From the NCBI GenBank assembly GCA_009781075.1, contig WQYU01000009.1, forward strand, positions 1 through 37,401: 37,401 nt of DNA, in the 5' to 3' direction. Made by a program: the position numbers and the translations under genes. Source of the stretch: Paludibacter sp. (GTDB lineage Bacteria; Bacteroidota; Bacteroidia; Bacteroidales; Paludibacteraceae). Position 1 is the first letter of the stretch. Each line of letters begins with the position of its first letter. The notes under the pieces are model-generated. The model ran no database searches, was not told the DNA's origin, and was given only the letters and a program-made list of their open reading frames with translations. Of this stretch, positions 1-7,106 are shown in pieces.

Positions 1-1
1 A

Positions 2-187
2 ATTTATAACTCGAAATACGATATTTATCTCAATGATTGGCTAAAATTTGGTCTTAAATTGCCTTCTGTTGTGCGTATTCATAAAATGGCAACATTGGAA
101 ATGGATATGATAGAAACAATAATTGGGCAAATAGACTATACCATTCTAAGTGAAATCAGAGAAATATACAAATCAATAATTGAATAA
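2..187 (+). CDS. C-terminal end of a MazF/PemK-like toxin (partial)
   Basis: The window opens inside this gene; 61 codons remain before the TAA at 185-187. The residues read DWLKFGLKLPSVVRIHKM, then a helix containing IIGQIDYTILSEI. This resembles the C-terminal half of MazF/PemK endoribonuclease toxins, where a 'GL..PSVVR..K' strand is followed by 'iG.L' and a closing helix. The family cleaves mRNA and is neutralised by a partner antitoxin, which would lie upstream of the window. An attC-like palindrome follows 20 bases after the stop, fitting a toxin-antitoxin cassette in an integron-like array. The catalytic N-terminal part cannot be seen, so the family call rests on the C-terminal pattern only. 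Confidence 0.55.
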   Translation: MYNSKYDIYLNDWLKFGLKLPSVVRIHKMATLEMDMIETIIGQIDYTILSEIREIYKSIIE

Positions 188-206
188 AAAAAGAAAAATG
201 GCCAGC

Positions 207-290
207 CACTAACGAGGGGTTTGGCGTCAGGCGGGGCGTTGTCTCGTTTGACACATTAGTGAATCCACGCCTGCCAAGCCTCAAACACAT
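207..290 (+). repeat. attC-like cassette recombination site, copy A
   Basis: A GC-rich imperfect palindrome lies between AT-rich genes. It begins with an R''-like box (CACTAAC, 207-213). CAGGCG (229-234) pairs with CGCCTG (268-273), with further pairing of GGTTTGGC and GCCAAGCC. From TAACGAGG to about 250 it is nearly identical to the copy at 5000. The R'-like end near 284-290 is degenerate, without GTT. Bases 300-406 show nothing else except an AT-rich leader to the next gene. Confidence 0.5.
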
Positions 291-406
291 TAACAACAAT
301 GGCAGAATAGCAGTGCGAACAGGAGGCAATAGATTTTGGAAACAAAATAAGGTCAATCAAAAAAAAATATATATTTTTCAGGACTAAAACAATAATAAAA
401 AATAGT

Positions 407-726
407 ATGAAAGAAGTAAAAACGCCAATAAACATTTATCTTCCTTTAATTATTTCGCTTTTTGAAAAGCATAAAATTAAAGATGCCTACCTTTTTGGGT
501 CGGTGCTTACCGATAAATTTGATGAAAAAAAAGCGATGTGGACTTTTTAGTCAATTTTATTGACGGGATAGACCCTTTGGAAAAAGGTGAGTTATTGTGG
601 AATTTACGGTTTTCTTTGGAAGACAATCTAAAAAGACCCATCGATTTAATTACAGAAACTTCGCTTAAAAACCCTTATTTTATTGAAGAAGTAAACGAAA
701 CAAAAATGAAAATATATGCAATTTGA
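407..726 (+). pseudogene. Minimal nucleotidyltransferase (MNT-like), frameshifted
   Basis: From ATG 407 the protein reads up to LFGSVLTDKFDEKK and then stops early at a TAG near 549. Adding one A to the run of eight A at 525-532 restores SDVDFLVNF and an open frame to the TGA at 724-726, giving about 106 residues. Together these give the GS-x(n)-SDVDFLV signature of minimal nucleotidyltransferases of the DNA polymerase beta fold, often the antitoxin or regulator half of MNT/HEPN pairs. No HEPN partner follows; a DUF433/DUF5615 pair does. The lesion is a single homopolymer change, so it could be a real mutation, phase variation or an assembly error. Confidence 0.7.
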
Positions 727-756
727 CAAGTTAGGAGAAAATTTTTTTTAATTTTG
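722..756 (+). promoter_or_regulatory. Bacteroidota-type promoter for the DUF433/DUF5615 pair
   Basis: TAATTTTG at 749-756 matches the -7 consensus TAnnTTTG. A TTTG at 722-725, overlapping the previous stop codon, is a possible -33 element with a slightly long spacer. The first start codon is 44 bases downstream. Confidence 0.5.
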
Positions 757-800
757 CAGTTATATTAGTTATCAAAGTTTATATAAAATATTAAAGGAAT

Positions 801-1022
801 ATGAACGTTTTTAATGACATTATTAGAATTAACCCCGAAAAACGCTTTGGGAAACCTTGTATAAGAGAAACTCGTATTACAGTTTACGATGTGTTAGGGT
901 GGCTGTCGGTGGGAATGACATACAACGATATTCTTGCCGATTTTCCGGAACTGACACAGCAGGATATTCTTGCCTGTCTTGCTTTTGCTGCTCAACGTGA
1001 ACGCACTTTACAATATGCCTAA
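801..1022 (+). CDS. DUF433 family antitoxin-like protein
   Basis: A 73-residue protein with the DUF433 pattern: INPEKRFGKPCIRETRITVYDVLGWL near the N-terminus, then GMTYNDILADFPELTQQDILACLAFAA. DUF433 is a small helix-turn-helix-like fold. It is commonly encoded just upstream of PIN-like DUF5615 proteins, and the pair is regarded as a VapBC-like toxin-antitoxin system. The next gene starts inside this one (8-base overlap), indicating translational coupling. Its own promoter lies just upstream, as expected for a toxin-antitoxin cassette. The family assignment is strong; the antitoxin role is inferred from family and context. Confidence 0.85.
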   Translation: MNVFNDIIRINPEKRFGKPCIRETRITVYDVLGWLSVGMTYNDILADFPELTQQDILACLAFAAQRERTLQYA

Positions 1023-1356
1023 CATTAAATTACTGTTCGACCAAAATATATCGTCTCGTGTTTTGCGTTTACTTCCTGACAACTTCTCTGATTCTTGTCA
1101 TGTTCGGTCGGTAGGCTTGAATGATTGCGATGATGCAAAAATATGGCAATTTGCTAAACAAAATGGTTTTACTATCGTAACATTTGATGCTGATTTTTTT
1201 GATATATCCGTGCTTAGAGGTTTTCCTCCTAAAATTGTTTGGCTTCGCACAGGAAACTTGACTACTTCCGAAATCGCAGAATGTATCACTCTCAATTACT
1301 CAGATATAGTTTCCTTTATTGATAATTCTGACCAAAGTTGTTTAGAAATTGATTAA
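1015..1356 (+). CDS. DUF5615 PIN-like toxin
   Basis: A 113-residue protein starting at ATG 1015, chosen because it overlaps the DUF433 stop by 8 bases and gives the family's typical N-terminus (MPNIKLLFDQNIS). The acidic residue in LFDQN, the DDAKIWQFAKQNGFTIVTFDADF block and a later KIVWLRTGN strand are the hallmarks of DUF5615, a PIN-like nuclease fold whose conserved aspartates bind metal. It is likely an RNase toxin controlled by the DUF433 partner. An attC-like site follows at 1429, so the pair can be seen as one cassette. Confidence 0.85.
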   Translation: MPNIKLLFDQNISSRVLRLLPDNFSDSCHVRSVGLNDCDDAKIWQFAKQNGFTIVTFDADFFDISVLRGFPPKIVWLRTGNLTTSEIAECITLNYSDIVSFIDNSDQSCLEID

Positions 1357-1428
1357 AAAGCGACAAGTATTTGATTATTTGTTCGACTATGACATTTGAT
1401 ACAGAACAAATAATAAAAAGAGACCAGC

Positions 1429-1512
1429 GCCCAACAGGCAGTTTCACGCAGACGGAGGTGTTGCTTCGTGGGATTTTGGAAGTTCGCCTCCCGTACAGCG
1501 ATATTGCAAATT
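1429..1512 (+). repeat. attC-like cassette recombination site, copy B
   Basis: GCCCAAC at 1429-1435 matches the integron R'' consensus RYYYAAC exactly. ACGGAGG (1451-1457) pairs with CCTCCCGT (1487-1494) with one unpaired base, an arrangement typical of attC hairpins. The block GGCAGTTTCACGCAG closely matches AGCAGTTTCACGCAG in copy D. The R' side (near 1502-1510) is degenerate. Confidence 0.45.
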
Positions 1513-1589
1513 GACTGAGTAAAGTAATTTTAAATATGTTTATTTTAATAATTTAGAAGTTGCACCCGACACGAATTAGGGATTTTGGA

Positions 1590-1781
1590 ATGAAAAAGAA
1601 AATCAAAGAGAACCTATTTTACATTGGGGTTATTATTTTTTCTCTAACCTTATTTGCAGAAAACTTATTTGAAATCAAAACAAATTTTACTGCTTTTTGT
1701 TCAGGTTTTGGCATTGGTCTTGAGTTGGTGGGTGTGTTTTTTTTAATAAAGAAAAAGAAAGACAATAATCTCAGAGACTGA
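1590..1781 (+). CDS. Small two-helix membrane protein
   Basis: A 63-residue protein from ATG 1590. A TTG 30 bases further upstream could extend it, but ATG followed by three lysines gives a normal membrane-protein start. There are two hydrophobic segments (about residues 9-24 and 38-56) separated by a short polar stretch, ending in KKKKDNN, so both termini are probably cytoplasmic. It matches no family I recognise. Tiny membrane proteins of unknown role are common in cassette arrays and this one sits directly after an attC-like site. Confidence 0.5.
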   Translation: MKKKIKENLFYIGVIIFSLTLFAENLFEIKTNFTAFCSGFGIGLELVGVFFLIKKKKDNNLRD

Positions 1782-1790
1782 AAAGATAAA

Positions 1791-1823
1791 TTTCATAATA
1801 TTCAAAATAAAAGCGTAACTTTG
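1791..1823 (+). promoter_or_regulatory. Promoter of the ParE-type toxin-antitoxin pair
   Basis: TAACTTTG at 1816-1823 is a perfect TAnnTTTG -7 element. TTTC at 1791-1794 is an imperfect -33 element about 21 bases upstream. Transcription would start near 1830, only about 20 bases before ATG 1849. Confidence 0.55.
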
Positions 1824-1848
1824 TAAATATAATAAAAACGTGAAGATT

Positions 1849-2091
1849 ATGGATACAACATTTCATTTTGCATCAGCACAAGAAATCACGCCTGTTATTT
1901 TAGATGTAATTAGGCAAGCATATCAGGAAAAACCTGTTTCTATTTATATTCGGGAAGACAAATTCGATGTACCTGATTGGCAAATACAGGAAGTAAGGCG
2001 CAGAGATGCCGCTATGGTAAACAATCCTGCTTATTTGTTCGATTGTGATATGGTTATTAGCGACTTGGAAAGAGAATTGGAAACGCTATGA
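1849..2091 (+). CDS. Probable antitoxin of a RelE/ParE pair
   Basis: An 80-residue acidic protein. ATG 1849 is preferred over the upstream in-frame GTG at 1840 because it gives a normal start at a normal distance from the promoter. An N-terminal part with QEITPVILDVIRQAYQEKPVSIYI is followed by a charged C-terminal tail (DCDMVISDLERELETL). I do not recognise a named family. The arrangement, a small acidic protein whose stop overlaps the ATG of a ParE-like protein by 4 bases, is the standard antitoxin-toxin layout. Confidence 0.65.
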   Translation: MDTTFHFASAQEITPVILDVIRQAYQEKPVSIYIREDKFDVPDWQIQEVRRRDAAMVNNPAYLFDCDMVISDLERELETL

Positions 2092-2390
2092 AAGCAAATA
2101 AATTCATTTCCATATACGCAAAAACAGACCTTTCTGATGCTTCAAAATGGTATGAGAAACAACAACAAGGTTTAGGAAAACGCTTTTTGAATGAAATGAA
2201 AGAGGCATTTGATATTATTTGCAAAAATCCGGTAGGGTTTCAAGTCCGCTACGATAATTATCGTATTTATTTTACAAAAATCTTTCCTTATGGTATTCAT
2301 TATCAATATATAGCCAATAAAAATGAAATTCACATAAAGGCGATTTTTCATACATCGTTAAATCCCCAAAAATGGGAAGAACGAATGTGA
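2088..2390 (+). CDS. RelE/ParE family toxin
   Basis: A 100-residue basic protein with the ParE/RelE pattern: an N-terminal strand, then DLSDASKWYEKQQQGLGKRF (helical hairpin), FQVRYDNYRIYFTKIFPYGIHY (core sheet) and a C-terminal HIKAIFHTSLNPQKW strand. Family members either cut mRNA at the ribosome (RelE) or poison gyrase (ParE); the sequence does not say which. It overlaps the upstream antitoxin by 4 bases (ATGA), so the two are translationally coupled. Confidence 0.85.
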   Translation: MKANKFISIYAKTDLSDASKWYEKQQQGLGKRFLNEMKEAFDIICKNPVGFQVRYDNYRIYFTKIFPYGIHYQYIANKNEIHIKAIFHTSLNPQKWEERM

Positions 2391-2504
2391 TACACTTAAT
2401 AATAAAGTTTTATGAAAAATGAAGGTAAAAAATAAACTCCTAATGAAAAAAGAGGTAATCATTAAAATAAAAAAGATAAAATAATAATAAAATACAAATA
2501 CATT

Positions 2505-2990
2505 ATGGCAAATACAAATATGAAAACCCTACTGGCTGCGAGTAAGAAGATAACGATACTTCTATTTTTCCTGTCGAATTTTATTTGTTTATATTCACAA
2601 AATATTTCAAATGAATTCAAGCAGGATACTGCGCGTGTTGAACAAAAAGTGCGCAATATGCTCGACAAGGACTACAGCACTTACGGAATGCATGAGGCAA
2701 ACAAAACTCTCGAAATCGAATATGACAAATTGTTGAATAAATACTACAAAATTTTATACAACAAATTAGACGACAACGGCAAAAAGGCATTGAAAGAAGC
2801 ACAGTTGAATTGGATAAAATTTCGTGATTCTGAAAAGGAACTTGTTGCACAATTATATCAAAACACATACAACGAAGAGGGCGGCGGCACTATTTGGGGC
2901 GTAATTTATGGAAATTCAGCTGCGCAAATAACACGCGAAAGAGTTTTTGTATTATACGGTTATTTGGTTTTAGATAACTTGGAAGAGTAA
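2505..2990 (+). CDS. Secreted LprI-like (DUF1311) protein
   Basis: A 161-residue protein with an N-terminal signal peptide (KKITILLFFLSNFICLYSQ); an alternative start is ATG 2520. The mature part carries the DUF1311/LprI pattern: a long helix with LEIEYDKLLNKYYKILYNKL, then KKALKEAQLNWIKFRDSEKE, then a C-terminal helix ending ITRERVFVLYGYL. LprI-type proteins are periplasmic, and one mycobacterial member inhibits lysozyme; whether this one does is unknown. It is followed at once by a weak attC-like remnant. The codon and base use match its neighbours. Confidence 0.7.
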   Translation: MANTNMKTLLAASKKITILLFFLSNFICLYSQNISNEFKQDTARVEQKVRNMLDKDYSTYGMHEANKTLEIEYDKLLNKYYKILYNKLDDNGKKALKEAQLNWIKFRDSEKELVAQLYQNTYNEEGGGTIWGVIYGNSAAQITRERVFVLYGYLVLDNLEE

Positions 2991-3032
2991 GATGATTAAG
3001 TGAAATAAAAAAGAGCAATTAAAAACACCAGC

Positions 3033-3092
3033 GCATAACAAGCGTAGCGAAATTTCCGCCTATAGTGCCGCCCGTGAGAGCAAAAACTGTCC
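3033..3092 (+). repeat. Possible truncated attC-like site, copy C
   Basis: GCATAAC at 3033-3039 resembles an R'' box and is preceded by a CCAGCGC-like context as in copy B. The right end AAAAACTGTCC resembles AAAAACGTTGG of copy D. The central stem is shorter and poorly paired, so this is either a degenerate copy or coincidence. It falls where a cassette boundary is expected. Confidence 0.25.
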
Positions 3093-3189
3093 AAGAGTCA
3101 TATTGGGAAAAAATGAATTTAACAAATACTAGTTGTTTGTTAGGAAAAATGTTCTTAATTTTTGTATTTAGAAATAAAATCATAGATTT

Positions 3190-3378
3190 ATGGCAAACGA
3201 AACAAATATGTATTACAGATTCACGAGTGATAATGAACCAAAAGAAGAACAGCTTTTGCTTCTTATGCAAGAAGTTAAAGAGGAAGTTCGAAAAAAAAAT
3301 TCAAACTTACAGTCTACAATAGTGGAAAATATTAAGCGAGAATACGAAAAGATAAAAAAAATATATCCAAACTTATAG
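3190..3378 (+). CDS. Small protein upstream of zeta-like toxin, possible antitoxin
   Basis: A 62-residue, highly charged and mostly helical protein (KEEQLLLLMQEVKEEVRKK, then NIKREYEKIKKIY), starting at ATG 3190 and ending 3 bases before the zeta-like gene. No family is recognised. Epsilon antitoxins of zeta kinases are small helical proteins encoded directly upstream, so its size, composition and spacing suggest an antitoxin role. That role is inference from position. Confidence 0.55.
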   Translation: MANETNMYYRFTSDNEPKEEQLLLLMQEVKEEVRKKNSNLQSTIVENIKREYEKIKKIYPNL

Positions 3379-3381
3379 AAA

Positions 3382-3975
3382 ATGGAACGACCAAAACTTC
3401 TCATAATCGCAGGACCCAATGGAGCGGGAAAAACAACCGTTACAAGTCAAATTCTGAAACATGAATGGGTTGAAGGCTGTGACTATATAAACCCCGATTT
3501 TATTGCACGAGATTTATTTGGAGATTGGAACTCACAAGAAATGGTTTTAAAAGCTGCTCAATTTGCTGAGAAACAGAGAGAAAAATGCTTAGGAAACCGA
3601 AGCAGTTTAATTTTTGAAACAGTCTTGTCGGCGCCTGATAAAATTAACTTCATTCAACGGGCAAAACAACAAGATTATTTTATTCGTCTATTTTTTATTG
3701 GGACAGACAATCCGCAGATAAATGCCTTGCGCATAGCTCAACGAGTAATGCAGGGAGGACACGATGTTCCAATTCAAAAAATTGTAAGTCGTTACTACAA
3801 GTCAATCGCAAATTGTATTTTATTATCAAAAATTGTTGATAGACTGTATGTTTACGATAACTCAATTGAAAACGAGCAAACAGAATTGTTGTTTAGGGCT
3901 AACGGTGGAAAACTTGTAAAACAATATGCACCAATGCACGAATGGGCAAAGCTGATTTATGAAAATACTATTTAG
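3382..3975 (+). CDS. Zeta-toxin-like P-loop kinase
   Basis: A 197-residue protein with Walker A GPNGAGKTT at residues 11-19, the zeta-type DYINPDFIARDLFGDW segment after the first helix, the ETVLSAPDKINFI strand-helix, and RVMQGGHDVPIQKIVSRYYKS near residue 120. The GGHDVP block is characteristic of the zeta toxin/AAA_33 group in Bacteroidota and Proteobacteria. Classic zeta toxins phosphorylate UDP-N-acetylglucosamine and block wall synthesis; the substrate here is not proven. The gene is 3 bases after a small charged protein and 36 bases before an attC-like site. Confidence 0.8.
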   Translation: MERPKLLIIAGPNGAGKTTVTSQILKHEWVEGCDYINPDFIARDLFGDWNSQEMVLKAAQFAEKQREKCLGNRSSLIFETVLSAPDKINFIQRAKQQDYFIRLFFIGTDNPQINALRIAQRVMQGGHDVPIQKIVSRYYKSIANCILLSKIVDRLYVYDNSIENEQTELLFRANGGKLVKQYAPMHEWAKLIYENTI

Positions 3976-4011
3976 ACAAATTCTTATAGCCGAGAATAAT
4001 AAATGGGCGGC

Positions 4012-4095
4012 ATACAACGAGCAGTTTCACGCAGGCGAGGCGTTGTCTCGTCCGAACTTTACCGATGCCCCCGCCTGCTGCTAAAAACGTTGGCT
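4012..4095 (+). repeat. attC-like cassette recombination site, copy D (best formed)
   Basis: R''-like ATACAAC (4012-4018) and R'-like GTTGGCT (4089-4095) bracket an 84-base hairpin. CAACGAGCAG (from 4015) and GCAGGCG (4031-4037) pair in order with CGCCTGC TGCT and CGTTG on the right side, with an asymmetric bulge on the left. This is the R''-L''...L'-R' layout of integron attC sites. The central GGCGTTGTCTCGT block is shared with copies A and E. Confidence 0.55.
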
Positions 4096-4317
4096 GTAAT
4101 TCCCACTTTTACGGGAAGCAAATAACTTCCAATGCTAACGTTTGGAAGCAGCGTTAATGGAAATTTTGATGAATTTGAGTGTAAAAAAAATGATGCTGAA
4201 AATCAATGGTTTACAAAAACGTTAGTCAGAAGCGGCGTACCAGCGAGAGACAGAGAAGCCGAGAAACGTAAGGAGTGATGTTTTGAAAATATTATTAACT
4301 ATAAATTATAAATAAAA
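4096..4317 (+). other. Non-coding stretch with small hairpins
   Basis: No credible ORF. TTCCC/GGGAA (4105-4122) and CTTCCAA/TTGGAAG (from about 4129) form short hairpins. AAAAACGTTAG near 4217-4227 echoes the right end of attC copy D. This may be a decayed cassette that has lost its gene. Confidence 0.35.
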
Positions 4318-4923
4318 ATGAAAAAAGTAATGATTATGAGTATTTTAAGTTCGCTGATTGTTGCAGCGATTTTGACTTCTTGTGGCGGCGATAATGCAAC
4401 GAACAAATTAGTTAAAGAACTAAATTCAAGTTACACAAACGACGGAAAAGAGGTGGAACTTGTTGGCTATATTGCCATTGTATCTGGTAGAGCGGGTGGC
4501 ACATCAGTAAATAATGGCAAAATTACAGTTGGTTTGACAAATTCAAATTGGCAACAAAAACAAGATGCTTTTGCACAAGCAAAAATAAATTTTGGGAAAG
4601 ATAGTAATAGTTTGTGGTTACCTGAAAAATTTTTACTTTCTGATGTGGAAATTTACGATTCAAAAGGACAAAAACATGATGTAAACACCAAATTAGCCAT
4701 AAAAGGAATCGTTCATTACACAAATAAAGATTGGGAAAATGCTCTCAAACAGGAACAGGAAGGCAAAAAGGATATGTTCAGCAACAATCCTGCGTTCCAA
4801 AAAATGCGTGAAAAATCATTGAACGAAGACAAAGCCGCCGCCAAAGCACGAGAAAAGAAAACAGGCGACCCCAACAATTATTCGTTTGAAATAAGTGTAA
4901 ACGAAATTTCTGTTGCGAAATAA
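4318..4923 (+). CDS. Lipoprotein of unknown function
   Basis: A 201-residue protein with a basic N-terminus, a hydrophobic signal and the lipobox LTSC at residues 19-22, so Cys22 would be lipidated. The mature part has a VELVGYIAIVSG strand region and DVNTKLAIKGIVHY, which together hint at a small OB-like beta barrel, then a Lys/Glu-rich helix (KSLNEDKAAAKAREKK) and a last strand. No named family is recognised. It stands alone between two attC-like sites and is therefore probably a one-gene cassette. Confidence 0.65.
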   Translation: MKKVMIMSILSSLIVAAILTSCGGDNATNKLVKELNSSYTNDGKEVELVGYIAIVSGRAGGTSVNNGKITVGLTNSNWQQKQDAFAQAKINFGKDSNSLWLPEKFLLSDVEIYDSKGQKHDVNTKLAIKGIVHYTNKDWENALKQEQEGKKDMFSNNPAFQKMREKSLNEDKAAAKAREKKTGDPNNYSFEISVNEISVAK

Positions 4924-4999
4924 ATTTTAGAATAACAGGGGTAGTAAATGAATGTTTAAAGAAAGAGTAAAAGTAAAAAAGATATTAAAAATGCACAGC

Positions 5000-5083
5000 C
5001 GATAACGAGGGGTTTGGCGTCAGGCGGGGCGTTGTCTCGTGTGAACATTTGTGTAACCCACGCCTGCTGCCAACACGTTTGTG
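5000..5083 (+). repeat. attC-like cassette recombination site, copy E
   Basis: R''-like CGATAAC (5000-5006) and R'-like GTTTGTG (5077-5083) enclose exactly 84 bases, the same span as copy D. CAGGCG (5021-5026) pairs with CGCCTG (5061-5066), and TTGGCG pairs imperfectly with TGCCAA. The left half is almost identical to copy A. The next gene begins 87 bases downstream. Confidence 0.55.
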
Positions 5084-5169
5084 TGCAAGTGAGTGAGAAG
5101 TGTCGTGAAAAGATGATGAGTGTGCCGAGAAAAAATATAAACAAACATTAAGAACTAAAATTTATAAAT

Positions 5170-5751
5170 ATGAGTTTATTAATGATATTATTAGGTTATC
5201 CTAATTGGACAGATATTTTACAAGCCATAGGAGCGGTTATTGCGATACCTTTGACTCTAATAACTGTTTACAAGTTGGTTAAAAGAGACAAAGAACGAGA
5301 ATCTGAAATTAAAAGTTTGTCTACTATTGCTAATCAACTGACTGCAATGCAAATTGAATCTGAAAAAAGGTATAAATCTTCTAAAAAACCATTTATCAAT
5401 ATTACTTTAGAGTATAATCCCAGCAAAAAATATGTAAGATTAGATTTCACTAACACTAATCCAAATTCGACAATTACTGATTTAAAAATATCTAATGACC
5501 GTTCTGATTTTAAGGATTTTAGTGCTGTGAAAACTACAATTAATACTATAGATAAAACGCAACATTTTTGGATTGGATTAAGTTATGAAGACAATCCTTT
5601 TGAATTTGCACCGTTACATTTGAGTTATAGAACAGAAGAAGGATATTTATTTATACAAGACATATTAATTTGGCTTGAAGGCGGTCGGTTCATTTTATCG
5701 CCTTCAGCAATAATTGACGAACAAAATAGCCCTGCAATCTATACACAATAA
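5170..5751 (+). CDS. Membrane-anchored protein of unknown function
   Basis: A 193-residue protein. One hydrophobic anchor (about residues 15-35, ILQAIGAVIAIPLTLITVY) is followed by a charged helix (LVKRDKERESEIKSLSTIANQL) that may form a coiled coil, then a soluble beta-rich domain of about 120 residues containing KKPFINITLEYN and YLFIQDILIWLEGG. A single N-terminal helix plus a beta-sandwich-like tail is a common layout of small Bacteroidota cassette proteins, but no family is recognised. The stop codon lies inside an attC-like remnant. Confidence 0.6.
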   Translation: MSLLMILLGYPNWTDILQAIGAVIAIPLTLITVYKLVKRDKERESEIKSLSTIANQLTAMQIESEKRYKSSKKPFINITLEYNPSKKYVRLDFTNTNPNSTITDLKISNDRSDFKDFSAVKTTINTIDKTQHFWIGLSYEDNPFEFAPLHLSYRTEEGYLFIQDILIWLEGGRFILSPSAIIDEQNSPAIYTQ

Positions 5752-5790
5752 CGCCTGCCGTCAAACCCAAAACATGTGTAGGTGAATACA
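5745..5790 (+). repeat. attC-like remnant, copy F (right half)
   Basis: CAATAAC at the stop codon of the preceding gene is joined directly to GCCTGCCGTCAAACCC, which matches the right arm of copies A and E (CGCCTGCTGCCAAC). The left arm and loop are missing. This looks like a deleted site or a very short degenerate one. Confidence 0.35.
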
Positions 5791-5804
5791 AACAGAATAA
5801 AAAT

Positions 5805-6923
5805 ATGAAGTCAATACTGTTTCTTTTATTTTTACTTGTTGCTTGTGTGAGTTTTGGACAAGACATTGTAGTTGAGAAAGTACGTTTGACCAACAATGAC
5901 AATGATGTTTCGGAAATACCAAGAGTAAAAGACCTGAAAAATGCCAATAATGTTGCTGTAGAAAAGATAAACGCTCAAATTCTCGACAGGTTTATGATTA
6001 CAGGTTTTGAGCAAAATGAAAAATTAGCCGAAGAACTTACTAATTGGTTTGGAATTGAGTGTAGTTCGGAATTAAAAGATGATATTTTATATATCTGGCT
6101 TAGTGGAACATACTATGGAGCATACGATAATGATATTGAGGATTGTTTTTATTTCAACCTGAAAACAGGAGAAGAATTACAAATGAGTGAAATACAATTT
6201 CAATCACTATTTACACTGTCGGGATATCTGGACTTTATTAATAAATATTGGCTCAAAGGCGTGAAAAAAGAGTTTAAAGAGGCGATTAAATGTGCTGATT
6301 CCGAACCATATTGCAGTTATTACGATATAGATTATTCTGTGGACGAAAACAAACTATCAATATCTTTGAATGACGATTGCTATCCGAGGGTAGTTCGGGT
6401 TTGCTCGCCTTACTATAATTTGTCGATACCGCTTGATTCTGTTAAGACATATCTAAACGATGTGGGCAAATATATACTTGTTGAAAGCGATTATTTTTCA
6501 AAATCACCGATTGATAAATTTATTGAAAACAAACGACTTAAAGAAAAAATACCTGATAATGTATTTCTTTTTGGCAAAATAGATGATAAATATCCAATAA
6601 GTATGGCTATTTGCATTGATAAACAAAATCAAATTTCAGGATATTATTATTACGATAATAAATTGCAGAAATTAAATCTATATGGGGGAAAAAATGGAGA
6701 AGATATTCTGCTGACAGAAGAAGTAAATGGAAAAATTACCGGTTTTTTTGAGTTAAAGATTAGTAAAGATTATAACTCCAAAGGATTTTTCATTATGGCA
6801 AATTCAAATGAGGAGAACGACGAATATTTAACAGGCAAATGGTATGATGCAGAGAAAACAAAGCAATTTGATATTAAATTTACAGAAGCAAAGACAAAAA
6901 ATAGTTGGTTATGGGAGGGTTAG
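5805..6923 (+). CDS. Secreted protein of unknown function
   Basis: A 372-residue protein with a clear signal peptide (MKSILFLLFLLVACVSFGQ) and a Gln after the predicted cleavage site, as is usual in Bacteroidota. The central region resembles periplasmic proteins with a DUF3298-like layout (LKTGEELQMSEI, then a cysteine-containing segment CSYYDIDYSV) but not closely enough to name. The C-terminal third (GKIDDKYPISMAICIDKQNQ, then GKITGFFELKIS and LTGKWYDAEKTKQFDIKFTE) looks like a lipocalin- or MliC-like beta structure often found at the end of such proteins. It lies at the end of the cassette array with no recognisable attC site after it. Confidence 0.6.
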   Translation: MKSILFLLFLLVACVSFGQDIVVEKVRLTNNDNDVSEIPRVKDLKNANNVAVEKINAQILDRFMITGFEQNEKLAEELTNWFGIECSSELKDDILYIWLSGTYYGAYDNDIEDCFYFNLKTGEELQMSEIQFQSLFTLSGYLDFINKYWLKGVKKEFKEAIKCADSEPYCSYYDIDYSVDENKLSISLNDDCYPRVVRVCSPYYNLSIPLDSVKTYLNDVGKYILVESDYFSKSPIDKFIENKRLKEKIPDNVFLFGKIDDKYPISMAICIDKQNQISGYYYYDNKLQKLNLYGGKNGEDILLTEEVNGKITGFFELKISKDYNSKGFFIMANSNEENDEYLTGKWYDAEKTKQFDIKFTEAKTKNSWLWEG

Positions 6924-7106
6924 TTGTCCATTTTTTAATTTTGAAATATTCGGGAAACAATTTGAGATGATAAAAGAGATATGAACTGTTTGAAACAAAA
7001 AATAAATTACATCTTTGATAATCTTTTCCAAATATCATAATAAAATTATTGAAAAAATGGAAAATTTGAGTTATTTGCATGTTGAAAAAAACTAAAAAAT
7101 GAATAT

